Assembly: GCA_003339645.1 (NCBI GenBank)
Contig: QNUV01000021.1
Coordinates: 372,001 to 436,000, forward strand
Length of the DNA: 64,000 nt
Reading direction: 5' to 3'
From: Microbacterium arborescens
Lineage (GTDB): Bacteria; Actinomycetota; Actinomycetes; Actinomycetales; Microbacteriaceae
The notes beneath the pieces are model-generated. The model made no database searches, was not told where the DNA came from, and worked only from the letters and a program-made list of their open reading frames with translations. Numbering within the stretch: position 1 is the first letter of the stretch; the number at the start of each line of letters is the position of its first letter. Shown piece after piece: positions 25,087 through 34,335 of the stretch. Both the position numbers and the translations under genes were made by a program.

Positions 25087-25977
25087 ATGCAGCAGCGCAC
25101 CCTCGGACCGTTCACCGTCTCGGCCATCGGCCTGGGCGGGATGCCCGTCTCGATGAACAACGACAAGCAGATCCCCGACCGGAAGGATGCCGTCGCCACG
25201 GTCCACGCCGCACTCGACGCGGGTGTCACCCTGCTCGACACCGCCGACATCTACGCCCCGAGCTGGGACACGATGGGGCACAACGAGGAGATCATGGCCG
25301 AGGCCCTGGCCACGTGGAGCGGCGACCGCTCGCAGATCGTGGTGGCCACGAAGGGCGGCATCACCCGCAGCGAGGGCGAGAAGTGGGGCCGCGACGGCTC
25401 GCTCGACTACCTGCGGAAGGCCGTCGAGGCCTCGCTCCGCGCGCTCCGCGTCGACGTGATCGACCTGTACCAGTACCACCGCCCCGACCGCTGGATGGTC
25501 TACGGCGAGGTCATGGAGAATCTCAAGACCCTGCAGCAGGAGGGCAAGATCCGGGCGGTCGGCATCTCGAACGCGAGCGTCGAAGAGATCGAGATCGCCG
25601 AGCAGGTGCTCGGCGCCGGCAACCTCACGAGCGTCCAGAACGAGTTCTCGCCGCGGCACCCGGGAAGCTACGACGAGCTGCGCTACTGCGTCGACCGTGG
25701 CATCGCGTTCCTGCCCTGGAGCCCCCTGGGCGGCACGGGCGGTGGCGCACGCTCGATCGGTGATCGCTTCGCCGTGTTCGGCGAGGTCGCCCGCGCCCAC
25801 GACGTGAGCCCGCAGCAGGTCGTGCTGGCCTGGGAGCTGGGACTCGGCGACACCGTCATCCCGATTCCGGGAGCGCGTCGCGCCGAGTCGATCGTCGACA
25901 GCGCGAAGGCGGTCGACCTCGAGCTCTCCGGCGACGAGCGCGCACGCCTGTCGCACTCGGTCGGCATCGACGCCTGA
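25087..25977 (+). CDS. Aldo/keto reductase
   Basis: 296 residues, TIM-barrel NAD(P)H-dependent reductase. The tetrad is visible: Asp and Tyr in LLDTADIYAPS, Lys in VATKGGI, His in LYQYHRPD. The C-terminal nucleotide site reads IPIPGARRAESI. AAGGAG lies 6 nt upstream of the ATG. The gene is divergent from the lysine-free aminotransferase homologue and followed by a bidirectional hairpin. The substrate cannot be read from the sequence. Confidence 0.9.
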   Translation: MQQRTLGPFTVSAIGLGGMPVSMNNDKQIPDRKDAVATVHAALDAGVTLLDTADIYAPSWDTMGHNEEIMAEALATWSGDRSQIVVATKGGITRSEGEKWGRDGSLDYLRKAVEASLRALRVDVIDLYQYHRPDRWMVYGEVMENLKTLQQEGKIRAVGISNASVEEIEIAEQVLGAGNLTSVQNEFSPRHPGSYDELRYCVDRGIAFLPWSPLGGTGGGARSIGDRFAVFGEVARAHDVSPQQVVLAWELGLGDTVIPIPGARRAESIVDSAKAVDLELSGDERARLSHSVGIDA

Positions 25978-25993
25978 TCCGCCGCAGACCGAT

Positions 25994-26036
25994 CGCGACG
26001 GCCCGCCCCCGACTCCGGCCGGGGCGGGCCGTCGCG
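25994..26036. terminator. Strong hairpin between convergent genes
   Basis: CGCGACGGCCCGCCCC pairs perfectly with GGGGCGGGCCGTCGCG (16 bp) around an 11-nt loop. There is no T-run. It lies between the convergent aldo/keto reductase and DUF952-like genes and could end transcription both ways. Confidence 0.65.
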
Positions 26037-26053
26037 CGTCCGGCCCGGCCGCC

Positions 26054-26374
26054 TCAGGCGGTGAGGGGATGCTCGCCGACGACGACATCCGGGTTCATCG
26101 GGATGGGGCCGAGGATGCGGGGCTGCCCATCGACCCGCGCCACCTCGACGCCGTTGCGCGCGAGACCCTCGACACTGCAGTCGATCCGCAGCAGCGGCAG
26201 CCGCACGTCGGCGTAGACCGTGGCGACGACGTCGGCCACGTCCGCGGGATCGCAGGCCCGGATGTGGCCGCCCGGCTCCCACGGCATGCCCCGTGTCGCG
26301 ACCTCGTACTCGCCGAACTTCCGGCTCATGCCCCAGTCGTCGGCGATCGCGATGTGACAGACGATCTCGTCCAT
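26054..26374 (-). CDS. Small DUF952-like protein
   Basis: 106 residues. Start MDEIVCHIAIADDWG, then GEYEVATRG, GGHIRACDPADVADVVATVY and LRIDCSVEGL resemble the DUF952 fold, in which a HIA...W start and a (F/H)I-C/A block are conserved. Function unknown. AAGGAGG precedes the ATG by 6 nt. It is divergent from a TetR regulator and shares a 22-bp palindrome with it, so it is probably that regulator's target. Confidence 0.65.
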   Translation of the reverse strand: MDEIVCHIAIADDWGMSRKFGEYEVATRGMPWEPGGHIRACDPADVADVVATVYADVRLPLLRIDCSVEGLARNGVEVARVDGQPRILGPIPMNPDVVVGEHPLTA

Positions 26375-26385
26375 GGCGCCTCCTT

Positions 26386-26407
26386 AATGAAACGCCACCG
26401 TATCATT
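26386..26407. promoter_or_regulatory. Putative TetR operator
   Basis: AATGAAACG and CGTATCATT are complementary at 8 of 9 positions and separated by CCAC. The palindrome lies between the divergent DUF952-like and TetR genes, overlapping both promoter regions. Confidence 0.6.
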
Positions 26408-26411
26408 CTGC

Positions 26412-26417
26412 TAACCT
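26412..26417 (+). promoter_or_regulatory. -10 box of the TetR gene (leaderless)
   Basis: TAACCT lies 6 nt before the ATG at 26424, just downstream of the proposed operator. No ribosome site is seen. Confidence 0.45.
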
Positions 26418-26423
26418 GTCGGC

Positions 26424-26981
26424 ATGCCCTCGACCGCAGACCGCCGCCGCGGACGGCCACCCGTCCACGAGCAGGCCGCACGCGACGCCCGCATCGTCGC
26501 GGTGGCCGCGCGGCTGTTCGTCGCGGTCGGCTTCCACGCCGCCTCGCTCGATGCGATCGCGCAGGAGGCGGGCGTGACCAAGCGCACGATCTACGACCGG
26601 ATCGGCGCCAAGCCGGCACTCCTTCGCGCCGCGGTGACCGATGTGCACGACTACCTCGAGGTCGAAGCGCGCGACCTCCGGCACGCCTGCACCCTGATCG
26701 CGGCGGCGCTGTTCGCCGACCGCGCCGTCGGCCTGCACCGCGCAGCCGTGGCGGTCGCGCTCGACGACCCCGCGATCTCGCGCGCGTTCTACGACGCCGG
26801 TCCGCTCGCGGCCCAGCGTTACCTCGCCGCCCACCTGAACGGCGACGAGCGCCGCGCCGAGCATCTCTTCGGGGCACTGCTGGGCGAGCCGCACCGTCGA
26901 CGCCTCCTCGCCCTCGACCCCGAGCCGGCGCCGAAGGCACTGGATGCCCACGTCACCGCCGTGCTCGACGCCATCGCCTAG
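26424..26981 (+). CDS. TetR-family transcriptional regulator
   Basis: 185 residues. The N-terminal HTH reads RIVAVAARLFVAVGFHAASLDAIAQEAGVTKRTIYDRIGAKPALLRAAV, clearly TetR. The C-terminal ligand domain is Ala/Leu-rich and unassigned. It is divergent from the DUF952-like gene with a shared palindrome, so it probably represses itself and that gene. Confidence 0.9.
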   Translation: MPSTADRRRGRPPVHEQAARDARIVAVAARLFVAVGFHAASLDAIAQEAGVTKRTIYDRIGAKPALLRAAVTDVHDYLEVEARDLRHACTLIAAALFADRAVGLHRAAVAVALDDPAISRAFYDAGPLAAQRYLAAHLNGDERRAEHLFGALLGEPHRRRLLALDPEPAPKALDAHVTAVLDAIA

Positions 26982-27007
26982 AGGTCGCGCACAGCGCCGG
27001 GCTCAGC

Positions 27008-27289
27008 TCAGCGAGAGGCGGAGGCCGGGGCGGACCCGAGCCGGTCGAGCGCGGCGGCGGCACGCGCGGCGGCCGAACGTCGCAGGATGCCGTGGACGAG
27101 CAGCACCGCCCCCGCACCGACACCCACGAGCACCGGCAGGCTGAGAGACGGCGAGAACGCCAGCCCGATGACGGCGATCGCGAGTCCCACCGCCCCGAGC
27201 CCGATGAACATGGCCCCGGTGAGCGACTCGCGTTCGATCGACAGGCGGGCCAGGATCAGCGTGGGCGCTGCGGCTGCGTCATCCGTCAT
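27008..27289 (-). CDS. Small membrane protein
   Basis: 93 residues with two predicted helices (about 25-45 and 48-68), a short acidic N-terminus (MTDDAAAAP) and an Arg/Ala-rich tail. No family recognised. It lies 36 bp downstream of putA on the same strand and may be co-transcribed. Confidence 0.65.
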   Translation of the reverse strand: MTDDAAAAPTLILARLSIERESLTGAMFIGLGAVGLAIAVIGLAFSPSLSLPVLVGVGAGAVLLVHGILRRSAAARAAAALDRLGSAPASASR

Positions 27290-27325
27290 CCCGCCACGCT
27301 ACCGAGGCGGCTCCGCAGTCGCACG

Positions 27326-30300
27326 TCAGATGACCGCCTCGGACCAGTCGTCGGGGTTGCCGAAGCGGTGCGCCGTGATCGTGATCGACTGCTCGTGCAC
27401 GAACGGCAGCACCTCGATGCGGCCGGCCGTCGTGACCTCGTCGGCGTAGACGGCGACATCCGGGTCGCCGCCGGTCGCCCCCGCGATCGCGGTTCGCAGC
27501 TCGGCCACCGCGTCGCGCGACCCGACCAGGCGGATGCGGCCGGGGCGCCGATCCGCCGCGGCGATGCGCTGCAGCCATTCACCATCCGTCTCGACCGACA
27601 CCGAGATGTCGACCTCGCCGAGCGCCCGCCGCACCTCGGCCGGCAGGCCCACCGGCGAGCTGAGCGTCACGCCCGACCCGGCCCGCACGCCCGCGACGAT
27701 CACGCGGAGCACCGCCTGCCAGGTGGCGTCCGACGACGCGCGCACGGCGACGTCGACCGGGCGGTACCGGAACAGGTTCCGCTCGACGCCGAGGCCGGAC
27801 ACGTCGCGCACCTGACCGAACTCTCGGTCCCACGCGACGGCATCCGAGAGCGCACCCCGCCGCAGCCATTCGAACGACTCGTAGTCGAGGGTGGGCTGCG
27901 CCGACTCGATGATGGTCGTGATGCGCGAGTCGAGACCGCGCAGGTGCAGTGTGCTGGACGCCGACCCGCTCGAGGCGCGCCACGAACCGAGACCGACGAG
28001 GTAGTTCGGTCCCCCGGCCTTCGTGCCCGCGCCCACCGACGACCGCTTCCAGCCGCCGAAGGGCTGACGCTGCACGATGGCACCCGTGATACCGCGGTTG
28101 ACGTACAGGTTGCCGGCCTCGACCCGGTCGAGCCACGTCGCGAGGTCGGCGGCATCCTGGGTGTGCAGGCCCGCGGTCAAGCCGTAGGCGACCGCGTTCT
28201 GCAGCTCGATCGCCTCCTCGAGCGTGCGGGCGTGCATGATGCCGAGCACCGGACCGAAGAACTCCTCGAGATGCGTGCGCGACCCCGGGCTCACCCCGAC
28301 CTTGACGCCCGGCGACCAGAACCGGCCCGCGGTGTCGTCGCCGAGGTCGAGACGACGCGGCTCGACGAGCCAGCGCTCACCGTCCTCGAGCGAGGTGAGC
28401 GCCCACTCGAGCTTGCCCTGGGGCGGCTCGATCACGGGTCCGACCTCGCTGCGCGGATCGGTCGGCGGACCCACCCGCAGCGAACGGGTGGCGTCGACGA
28501 GCTGGCGCGCGAACCGCTCCGACCGGCCGACCGGCCCGACGAGGATCGCGAGCGACGCGGCGGAGCACTTTTGACCGGCGTGCCCGAACGCGCTCTTGAT
28601 GAGGTCGGATGCCGCCAGATCGAGGTCTGCCGAGGGCATGACGATGATCGCGTTCTTGCCGCTCGTCTCGGCCAGCAGCGGCAGCTCGGGCCGCCACGAC
28701 CGGAACAGCGCCGCCGTCTCCCACGAGCCGGTGAGGATGACGCGGTCGACCGACGGGTGGGTGATGAGGCGTCGGCCGAGATCGCCCTCGTCGATGTCGA
28801 CCAGCGCGAGCAGGTCGCGGGGCACACCGGCGTCCCACAGCGCCTCGGCGACGACCGCCGCGCAGCGCCGGGCCTGCGGCGCTGGCTTGAAGACGACGCC
28901 TGAGCCGGCAGCGAGGGCCGCGAGCACGCCGCCGGCGGGGATGGCGAGCGGGAAGTTCCACGGCGGGGTGACCACCGTGACCGAGGCCGGCTGGAAGACG
29001 GCACCGCTCACCCGGTCGAGCTCGCGCGCCGTCGCCGCATAGTAGGCGGCGAAATCGACCGCCTCGCTGACCTCGACGTCGGCTTCGGCCAGCACCTTGC
29101 CCGTCTCGGACGCGGCGACCTCGATGAGCTCGGCCCGGCGCGACTCGAGCGCACGCGAGGCCGCGAGCAGCACGGCGCTGCGGTCGGCTGCCGCCATCGC
29201 GCCCCAGGCGGATGCCGCCGAGCCGACGCGCGCCACGATCTCGTCGAGCGTTCCGGCGTCGTCGACCCGCGCCGCCGCGATCGTCTCGTCACCGGCCGTG
29301 CTGCCGGCGATCCGCGAGAGGATGCCGCGCGCCCACTCCCGATTGACCGCGAGCGCGGGGTCGGAGTCGGGGGTGTTGGCGAAACCAGGTGCCCCGAGTG
29401 CCGGTGCGCGGCGCGTCTCGCGGGGCGCGTACACCGCCGTCTCGACGAAACGCTCACCGCCGAACAGGATGTCGTCGTGCTGGCCCAGCGCCGTGGTGTC
29501 GTCCGAGCGGCCCGCGGCGTCGGCGATCCCGAGCACCGCCTGCGTGAGGCCGTCGTCGCCGCCGGCGGGGTCGCGCGTGATGCGCTGCGGCGCGATGGGC
29601 CGGAGCGAGAGCGTGCGGTCCTGCGTACGGTTGGGCGAACTGGGCAGCGCCGGGTCGGCCGCGCGCTCGAGCGAGGCGAGGAATCGGTCGCGCTCGCGCT
29701 CGAACAGGCTCGCATCGGTCGCGAGGTCGAACGCGGCGGAGAGGAAGTTCTCGCTCGAGGCGTTCTCCTCCAGCCGGCGGACGAGGTAGCTGATCGCGAC
29801 ATCGAACTCGTCGGGCCGCACGACCGGCACGTACAGCAGGACGTGGCCGACATCGGCCGTCACCGCCGCGACCTGGCCCTGGGCCATGCCGAGCAGCATC
29901 TCGATCTCGATGTCGTCGCTCACGCCGCGCTCGCCGGCGAGCAGCCAGGCGTAGGCGATGTCGAAGAGGTTGTGGCCGGCGACGCCGAGCCGCACCGCCG
30001 CGCTGCGCTCGGGACGCAGGGCCCGGTCGAGGCAGCGGAGGTACATCGCGTCGGCATCGAGCTTGCTGGCGTGGGTCGCGAGCGGCCAGCCGTGGATCGT
30101 CGCGTCCACGCGCTCCATGGCGAGGTTCGCCCCCTTGACCAGGCGCACCTTGATCCGGCTTCCGCCGGCGGCGACGCGGGCCTGCGCCCACGCCGTCAGC
30201 TCGTCGAGCGCGTCGGCGGCGTCGGGGAGGTACGCCTGCAGCACGATTCCCGCCTCGAGGCCCCGGAGCCGCTCGTCTTCGAGCAGGCGGGTGAAGACGG

Positions 30301-31021
30301 CGATCGTGAGGTCGAGGTCGCGGTACTCCTCCATGTCGAGGTTGATGAAGGTGCCGTCCTCGGCGGCGCTGAGGTACAACGGCAGCAGACGTTCGACCAC
30401 GTCGGCGACGACCTCGTCGAACGCCCACATCGAGATGCGGCTGACGATCGCCGAGACCTTGACCGAGACGTAGTCGACGTCGTCGCGGCGGATCAGCTCG
30501 TGGATGCCCGCGAGCCGGCGGCGGGCTTCGTCCTCGCCGAGCACGGCCTCGCCCAGGAGGTTGAGGTTCAGTCGGGCGCCGGACTCGCGGATCCGGGCGA
30601 TCGCCGGGCCGAGCTTGTGGGGTCGAGCGTCGACGACCAGGTGTCCGACCATCTCGCGCAGCGCCGTGCGGGCGATCGGCACGACCGGGGTCGGCAGCAT
30701 CGGGGCGACGGCGCCGCCGACGCGCACGGCCCCGCGGAGGTACCACGGCAGGAACTCGGGGACGAGCGGGGCGACGTGGTGCAGCCGGGTCGCTGCGGCG
30801 GTCACGCTCTCGGGGCGCATCACCCCGTCGACGAAGCCGATCGTGAACGGCAGCCCGTTCGGGTCGCGCAGGACTCCGGCGAGGCGCTGCGCTGCGGCAT
30901 CCGCGGGGAAATCGGCCGACGAGTGCACCCATTTCTGGGCCAGGTCCACCGCCTGTCGGGCGAGGTTGTCGTCGGCGGGGAAGCCCGGCGGGGTGGTGCC
31001 GGACGAAACGGTGTCGGACAT
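27326..31021 (-). CDS. putA: Bifunctional proline dehydrogenase / glutamate-semialdehyde dehydrogenase
   Basis: 1231 residues. It oxidises proline to P5C with FAD, then to glutamate with NAD. The PRODH barrel fills about residues 80-440 (LNLLGEAVLGEDEA, YVSVKVSAIVSR, KVRLVKGANLAME). The ALDH half runs from about 530-1020, with Glu in LLAETSGKNA (near 783) and catalytic Cys in GHAGQKCSAA (near 818). A further ~200-residue C-terminal domain follows. No N-terminal DNA-binding domain, so it is not an autorepressor like enteric PutA. A TAGGCT box 6 nt before the ATG suggests leaderless mRNA. Confidence 0.95.
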   Translation of the reverse strand: MSDTVSSGTTPPGFPADDNLARQAVDLAQKWVHSSADFPADAAAQRLAGVLRDPNGLPFTIGFVDGVMRPESVTAAATRLHHVAPLVPEFLPWYLRGAVRVGGAVAPMLPTPVVPIARTALREMVGHLVVDARPHKLGPAIARIRESGARLNLNLLGEAVLGEDEARRRLAGIHELIRRDDVDYVSVKVSAIVSRISMWAFDEVVADVVERLLPLYLSAAEDGTFINLDMEEYRDLDLTIAVFTRLLEDERLRGLEAGIVLQAYLPDAADALDELTAWAQARVAAGGSRIKVRLVKGANLAMERVDATIHGWPLATHASKLDADAMYLRCLDRALRPERSAAVRLGVAGHNLFDIAYAWLLAGERGVSDDIEIEMLLGMAQGQVAAVTADVGHVLLYVPVVRPDEFDVAISYLVRRLEENASSENFLSAAFDLATDASLFERERDRFLASLERAADPALPSSPNRTQDRTLSLRPIAPQRITRDPAGGDDGLTQAVLGIADAAGRSDDTTALGQHDDILFGGERFVETAVYAPRETRRAPALGAPGFANTPDSDPALAVNREWARGILSRIAGSTAGDETIAAARVDDAGTLDEIVARVGSAASAWGAMAAADRSAVLLAASRALESRRAELIEVAASETGKVLAEADVEVSEAVDFAAYYAATARELDRVSGAVFQPASVTVVTPPWNFPLAIPAGGVLAALAAGSGVVFKPAPQARRCAAVVAEALWDAGVPRDLLALVDIDEGDLGRRLITHPSVDRVILTGSWETAALFRSWRPELPLLAETSGKNAIIVMPSADLDLAASDLIKSAFGHAGQKCSAASLAILVGPVGRSERFARQLVDATRSLRVGPPTDPRSEVGPVIEPPQGKLEWALTSLEDGERWLVEPRRLDLGDDTAGRFWSPGVKVGVSPGSRTHLEEFFGPVLGIMHARTLEEAIELQNAVAYGLTAGLHTQDAADLATWLDRVEAGNLYVNRGITGAIVQRQPFGGWKRSSVGAGTKAGGPNYLVGLGSWRASSGSASSTLHLRGLDSRITTIIESAQPTLDYESFEWLRRGALSDAVAWDREFGQVRDVSGLGVERNLFRYRPVDVAVRASSDATWQAVLRVIVAGVRAGSGVTLSSPVGLPAEVRRALGEVDISVSVETDGEWLQRIAAADRRPGRIRLVGSRDAVAELRTAIAGATGGDPDVAVYADEVTTAGRIEVLPFVHEQSITITAHRFGNPDDWSEAVI

Positions 31022-31027
31022 GCCGTC

Positions 31028-31033
31028 AGCCTA
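31028..31033 (-). promoter_or_regulatory. -10 box of putA (leaderless)
   Basis: TAGGCT on the minus strand is 6 nt before the putA ATG. No ribosome site. Confidence 0.45.
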
Positions 31034-31074
31034 TGTCGCGGCAGCTCTCCCGGGGTGGCGCCTCGCCCGGGCGA

Positions 31075-31635
31075 TCACTCCCAGATGCTGGGCGCCTCGG
31101 CACGGGTCGACGGAAGCGCGGTAGCGGCAGCCCATTCGGTCATCCACGGCTCGAGCGGGGGCAGGTCGTCGCGTCGGCCGAGAACGTCGAACAGCTCGTC
31201 GAGCGGCACGATGCCACCCGTGCGGCGGAGGAACCGCGACCGCACGACCATCTCGGCGTACACCTCGCCGCGGACGACCGCGCGGTGCACCATGTACACC
31301 GACTTGTCGTCGTGCCCGTGCAGGCGCGTCTCGATCGTGAAGCGCTGCCAGAGGTTCAGCGACTTCCGGAAGGTGATCGTGCTGCTCGCGACGACGCCGT
31401 ACCAGCCCTTCTCCTGGAACGTGTCCCAGATGCCGTTGCGCACCAGCAGGTCGAACCGGCCGAGGTCGAACAGCGAGGCGTAGCGCCCGTTGTTCATGTG
31501 CCCGAGCAGGTCGATGTCGGTCGGCAGCGTTCGCAGCTTCACCCGGCCGACCGCCATGAGCGGCCGCGGGCCGTTCCTGCGCAGCTGTCGCTTCGCTCGC
31601 CAGATCGTCAGCAGGGTCCGGAGCCACACGTTCAC
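31075..31635 (-). CDS. Hotdog-fold acyl-CoA thioesterase-like protein
   Basis: 186 residues from GTG 31635 (VNVWLRTLLTIW). The 4HBT-type active region reads LPTDIDLLGHMNNGRYASLFDLGR, where the Asp/His-Asn-Asn pattern is conserved. FRKSLNLWQRFTIETRL follows. It probably hydrolyses an acyl thioester; the substrate is unknown. The GTG is preferred because a TAGCGT box (31644-31649) lies 8 nt upstream. An ATG at 31662 would add nine residues. Confidence 0.8.
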   Translation of the reverse strand: MNVWLRTLLTIWRAKRQLRRNGPRPLMAVGRVKLRTLPTDIDLLGHMNNGRYASLFDLGRFDLLVRNGIWDTFQEKGWYGVVASSTITFRKSLNLWQRFTIETRLHGHDDKSVYMVHRAVVRGEVYAEMVVRSRFLRRTGGIVPLDELFDVLGRRDDLPPLEPWMTEWAAATALPSTRAEAPSIWE

Positions 31636-31725
31636 GAGGGCCGACGCTATCGGATGCCCCATGCCCCCACCCGCATCCGTTGTGTCCCTTCCACAACCCC
31701 GGCCCCGCCGACCCGCGCGCAAGAA

Positions 31726-31788
31726 CGGAGAATCGCGCGAACATCGGAGGATCTCGCGGGATCGGTCCGAGGTACGCGCGATTCTCCG
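31726..31788. repeat. Inverted repeat downstream of the arabinofuranosidase gene
   Basis: CGGAGAATCGCGCG (31726-31739) and CGCGCGATTCTCCG (31775-31788) are a perfect 14-bp inverted pair with a 35-bp centre. GTACGCGCGA is repeated directly just past it (31773 and 31791). It lies 20 bp beyond the abfA stop and may terminate that operon. The motif looks like a repeated intergenic oligonucleotide. Confidence 0.6.
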
Positions 31789-31808
31789 ACGTACGCGCGA
31801 CGCGCGGG

Positions 31809-33350
31809 TCAGGCGCGGGCGGTGTCGAGCACGATCACCGCCCATGAGAGGGCAGGCAGTGTCGCTCGCAGCGTGCCCTCGTCGAGACCGACGCCGCGCA
31901 GAGGCACGAGGCCGACGGAATCCTGGTCGTGCTCCGTGTTGGCCGACCGCCGGTCGCCGCCCTCGGGAACCGTCAGCACCTCGGCCGACACGACGCCCGA
32001 GGCCCCGAGCCCGCGCAGCTCGAGCGACACCTCGGTCTCGGAGTCGAGCGAGCGGTTCGCGACGAACAGGGCGACGCGGCCGGTCGCCTCGTCCCACGTG
32101 GCGGCCGCGTCGACGACATCCACATCGCCGAACTTCGTCGTCGGCGTCTGGTCGGAGTCGACCGCGAGCCGGAGCACCCGCCCCTGGGCGAGCTGCGACA
32201 TGCGGGCGAACGGCCAGAAGATCGACTGCCGCCAGGCCGGTCCGCCCTCCTCGGAACGGATCGGGGCGATGACGTTCACCAGCTGCGCCTGGTTGGCGAT
32301 GCGCACGCGGTCGCCGTGGCGCAGCAGGCTGTGCAGGAATGTCCCTACCACAACGGCGTCGGTGACGTTGTAGGTGTCCTCGATGAGGCGCGGGTGGGCG
32401 CGCCACTCCTTCGACGCCGAGACGATGTGCGGCTGGTCCTCGGTGTCGAGGCCCCGCTGGTACCAGACGTTCCACTCGTCGAACGAGATGTCGACCTGCT
32501 TGCGGTGCTTGCCCGCAGCCTTGACCGCGTCGATCGTCGAGACGACGCCGTCGATGAAGGCGTCCATGTCGACGGCCTCGGCGAGGAAGGATGCCGCATC
32601 CCCGCCGTCCTCTTGGTAGTAGGCGTGCATCGAGATGTAGTCGACCTCGTCGTACGCGTGCGTGAGGACCGTGTGCTCCCACGAGCCGAAGGTCGGCATC
32701 TGCCGGTTCGACGACCCCACCGCGACGAGCTCGATGTCGGGGTCGACCAGGCGCATCGCCTTCGCCGTCTCCTGTGCGAGCCGGCCGTACTCGTGCGCGG
32801 TCTTGTGACCGATCTGCCACGGGCCGTCGAGCTCGTTGCCCAGGCACCAGAGCCGGATGTCGAACGGAGCGGCTGCGCCGTTGCGGCGACGCAGGTCGGA
32901 CCAGTACGTGCCGCCGGCGTGGTTGGCGTACTCGACGAGCGCGCGGGCCTCGTCGACACCGCGCGTGCCGAGGTTGACCGCCTCCATGACCTCGACCTCG
33001 GCCTCGCGCGCCCAGTCGACGAACTCGTGGAGTCCGAACGCGTTGGTCTCGACGGTGTGCCATGCTCCGTCGAGCCGGTGCGGACGCTCGGCCACGGGAC
33101 CGACGCCGTCCTCCCAGTTGTAGCCCGAGACGAAGTTGCCGCCGGGATAGCGGATCACGGTGGCGCCCAGCTCCTTCACGAGCGAGAGGACGTCGCGACG
33201 GAAGCCGCGTTCGTCGGCCTGCGGGTGACCCGGCTCGTAGATGCCGGTGTAGACGCAACGGCCCATGTGCTCGACGAACGAGCCGAAGAGGCGGCGCGGC
33301 ACGTCGGCCACGGTGAAGTCGCGATCGAGGACGATGCGGGCGCGGGGCAT
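31809..33350 (-). CDS. abfA: Alpha-L-arabinofuranosidase, GH51
   Basis: 513 residues, the usual GH51 length, with no signal peptide. It releases arabinose from imported arabino-oligosaccharides in the cytoplasm. Features are RLFGSFVEHMGRCVYTGIYEPGHP, RYPGGNFVSGYNWEDG, acid/base Glu in LWCLGNELDGPWQ and nucleophile Glu in ISFDEWNVWYQ. The C-terminal beta domain ends in ALSWAVIVLDT. It is the last gene of the importer operon, 67 bp after the permease. Confidence 0.95.
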   Translation of the reverse strand: MPRARIVLDRDFTVADVPRRLFGSFVEHMGRCVYTGIYEPGHPQADERGFRRDVLSLVKELGATVIRYPGGNFVSGYNWEDGVGPVAERPHRLDGAWHTVETNAFGLHEFVDWAREAEVEVMEAVNLGTRGVDEARALVEYANHAGGTYWSDLRRRNGAAAPFDIRLWCLGNELDGPWQIGHKTAHEYGRLAQETAKAMRLVDPDIELVAVGSSNRQMPTFGSWEHTVLTHAYDEVDYISMHAYYQEDGGDAASFLAEAVDMDAFIDGVVSTIDAVKAAGKHRKQVDISFDEWNVWYQRGLDTEDQPHIVSASKEWRAHPRLIEDTYNVTDAVVVGTFLHSLLRHGDRVRIANQAQLVNVIAPIRSEEGGPAWRQSIFWPFARMSQLAQGRVLRLAVDSDQTPTTKFGDVDVVDAAATWDEATGRVALFVANRSLDSETEVSLELRGLGASGVVSAEVLTVPEGGDRRSANTEHDQDSVGLVPLRGVGLDEGTLRATLPALSWAVIVLDTARA

Positions 33351-33417
33351 GATGCTCCTGTTCTGTGCGGGATGCGGGGTGTGGATGGCGGGGCGGACGA
33401 CGGCGCGGGAGTGCCGG

Positions 33418-34335
33418 TCACTGACCGCCGAAACCGGTCGTGGCGACGCCTCGGACGATCTGCTTCTGGAACACCAGGAAGACGATGATCAGCGGCACCG
33501 AGGCGAGGACGGCCTGGGCCATGACCTGCGCGTACTGCACGCCGTAAGCGCTGATGACGGTCTGGAGTCCGACCGGCAGGGTCATGAGGGTCGTGTCGTT
33601 GATGATGAGGAACGGCCAGAGGAAGTTGTTCCACGCGCCGATGAACACGAAGATCGCGACGGCGCCGAGGATCGGCCGCGACAGCGGCAGCACGATCGAC
33701 CAGAACACCCGGAAGCGTCCGGCGCCGTCGACCCGCGCGGCATCCTCGAGCTCGATCGGCACCTGGTCGAAGAACTTCTTGAGGATGAACACCATCGCCG
33801 GCGCGACGACCTGCGGCAGGATCAGGCCCCACGGGGTGTCGACGAGGTTGAAGGCGAGCATCTCGTAGAAGAGCGGGATGATCAGCACCTGCGGTGGGAT
33901 GACGATCGAGGCGATCACCGCGCCGTAGAGGAACTTCTTGCCGCGGAACTCCAGCCGCGAGAACGCATAGGCGGCCACGGCCGAGATCGCGACGGTGAGG
34001 AGGGTGATCACGGCGGAGGTCCAGAGGCTGTTGCCGGCCCAGACCCAGACGTTGCCCTGCGAGAGGATCGAGGTGAACGCCTCGGTCGTGGGCCCGCTCT
34101 CGCCCACCCATCCGCCGGCGCCCGATGCGGCATCCGTCTCGGTCTTGAAAGCGGTCGCGACCGCCCACAGGAACGGCAGCAGCCAGCCGATCGCCATGAG
34201 GGCGAGGGCGATGAAGGCGACGACGTTGATCGCGCTGAACCGGCGCTGGCCGGGCTTGCGGCTTCGCGGATCGGGGGCGACCCCCGGGGCGACGACGGCG
34301 CGCGTGGCCGTGGAGCTGGCGGTGACGGCGCTCAT
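33418..34335 (-). CDS. Sugar ABC transporter permease (MalG/AraQ type)
   Basis: 305 residues, six helices. The coupling loop reads QVPIELEDAARVDGAGRFRVFWSIVLPLSRP, the EAA motif of CUT1 permeases, and LPVGLQTVISAYG is also typical. The ATG overlaps the partner permease stop. It forms the channel with that partner. No ATPase gene is in the cluster, so a shared MsmK-type ATPase is likely (inference). Confidence 0.92.
   Translation of the reverse strand: MSAVTASSTATRAVVAPGVAPDPRSRKPGQRRFSAINVVAFIALALMAIGWLLPFLWAVATAFKTETDAASGAGGWVGESGPTTEAFTSILSQGNVWVWAGNSLWTSAVITLLTVAISAVAAYAFSRLEFRGKKFLYGAVIASIVIPPQVLIIPLFYEMLAFNLVDTPWGLILPQVVAPAMVFILKKFFDQVPIELEDAARVDGAGRFRVFWSIVLPLSRPILGAVAIFVFIGAWNNFLWPFLIINDTTLMTLPVGLQTVISAYGVQYAQVMAQAVLASVPLIIVFLVFQKQIVRGVATTGFGGQ

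Noticed and set aside
29477-31483. 668-codon plus-strand frame opposite putA
   Set aside because: Shadow of putA, with no domain or plausible start signal.
31636-31662. ATG at 31662 as the thioesterase start
   Set aside because: The added nine residues do not fit the family's usual start, and a -10-like TAGCGT sits between this ATG and the GTG at 31635. It remains a fallback.
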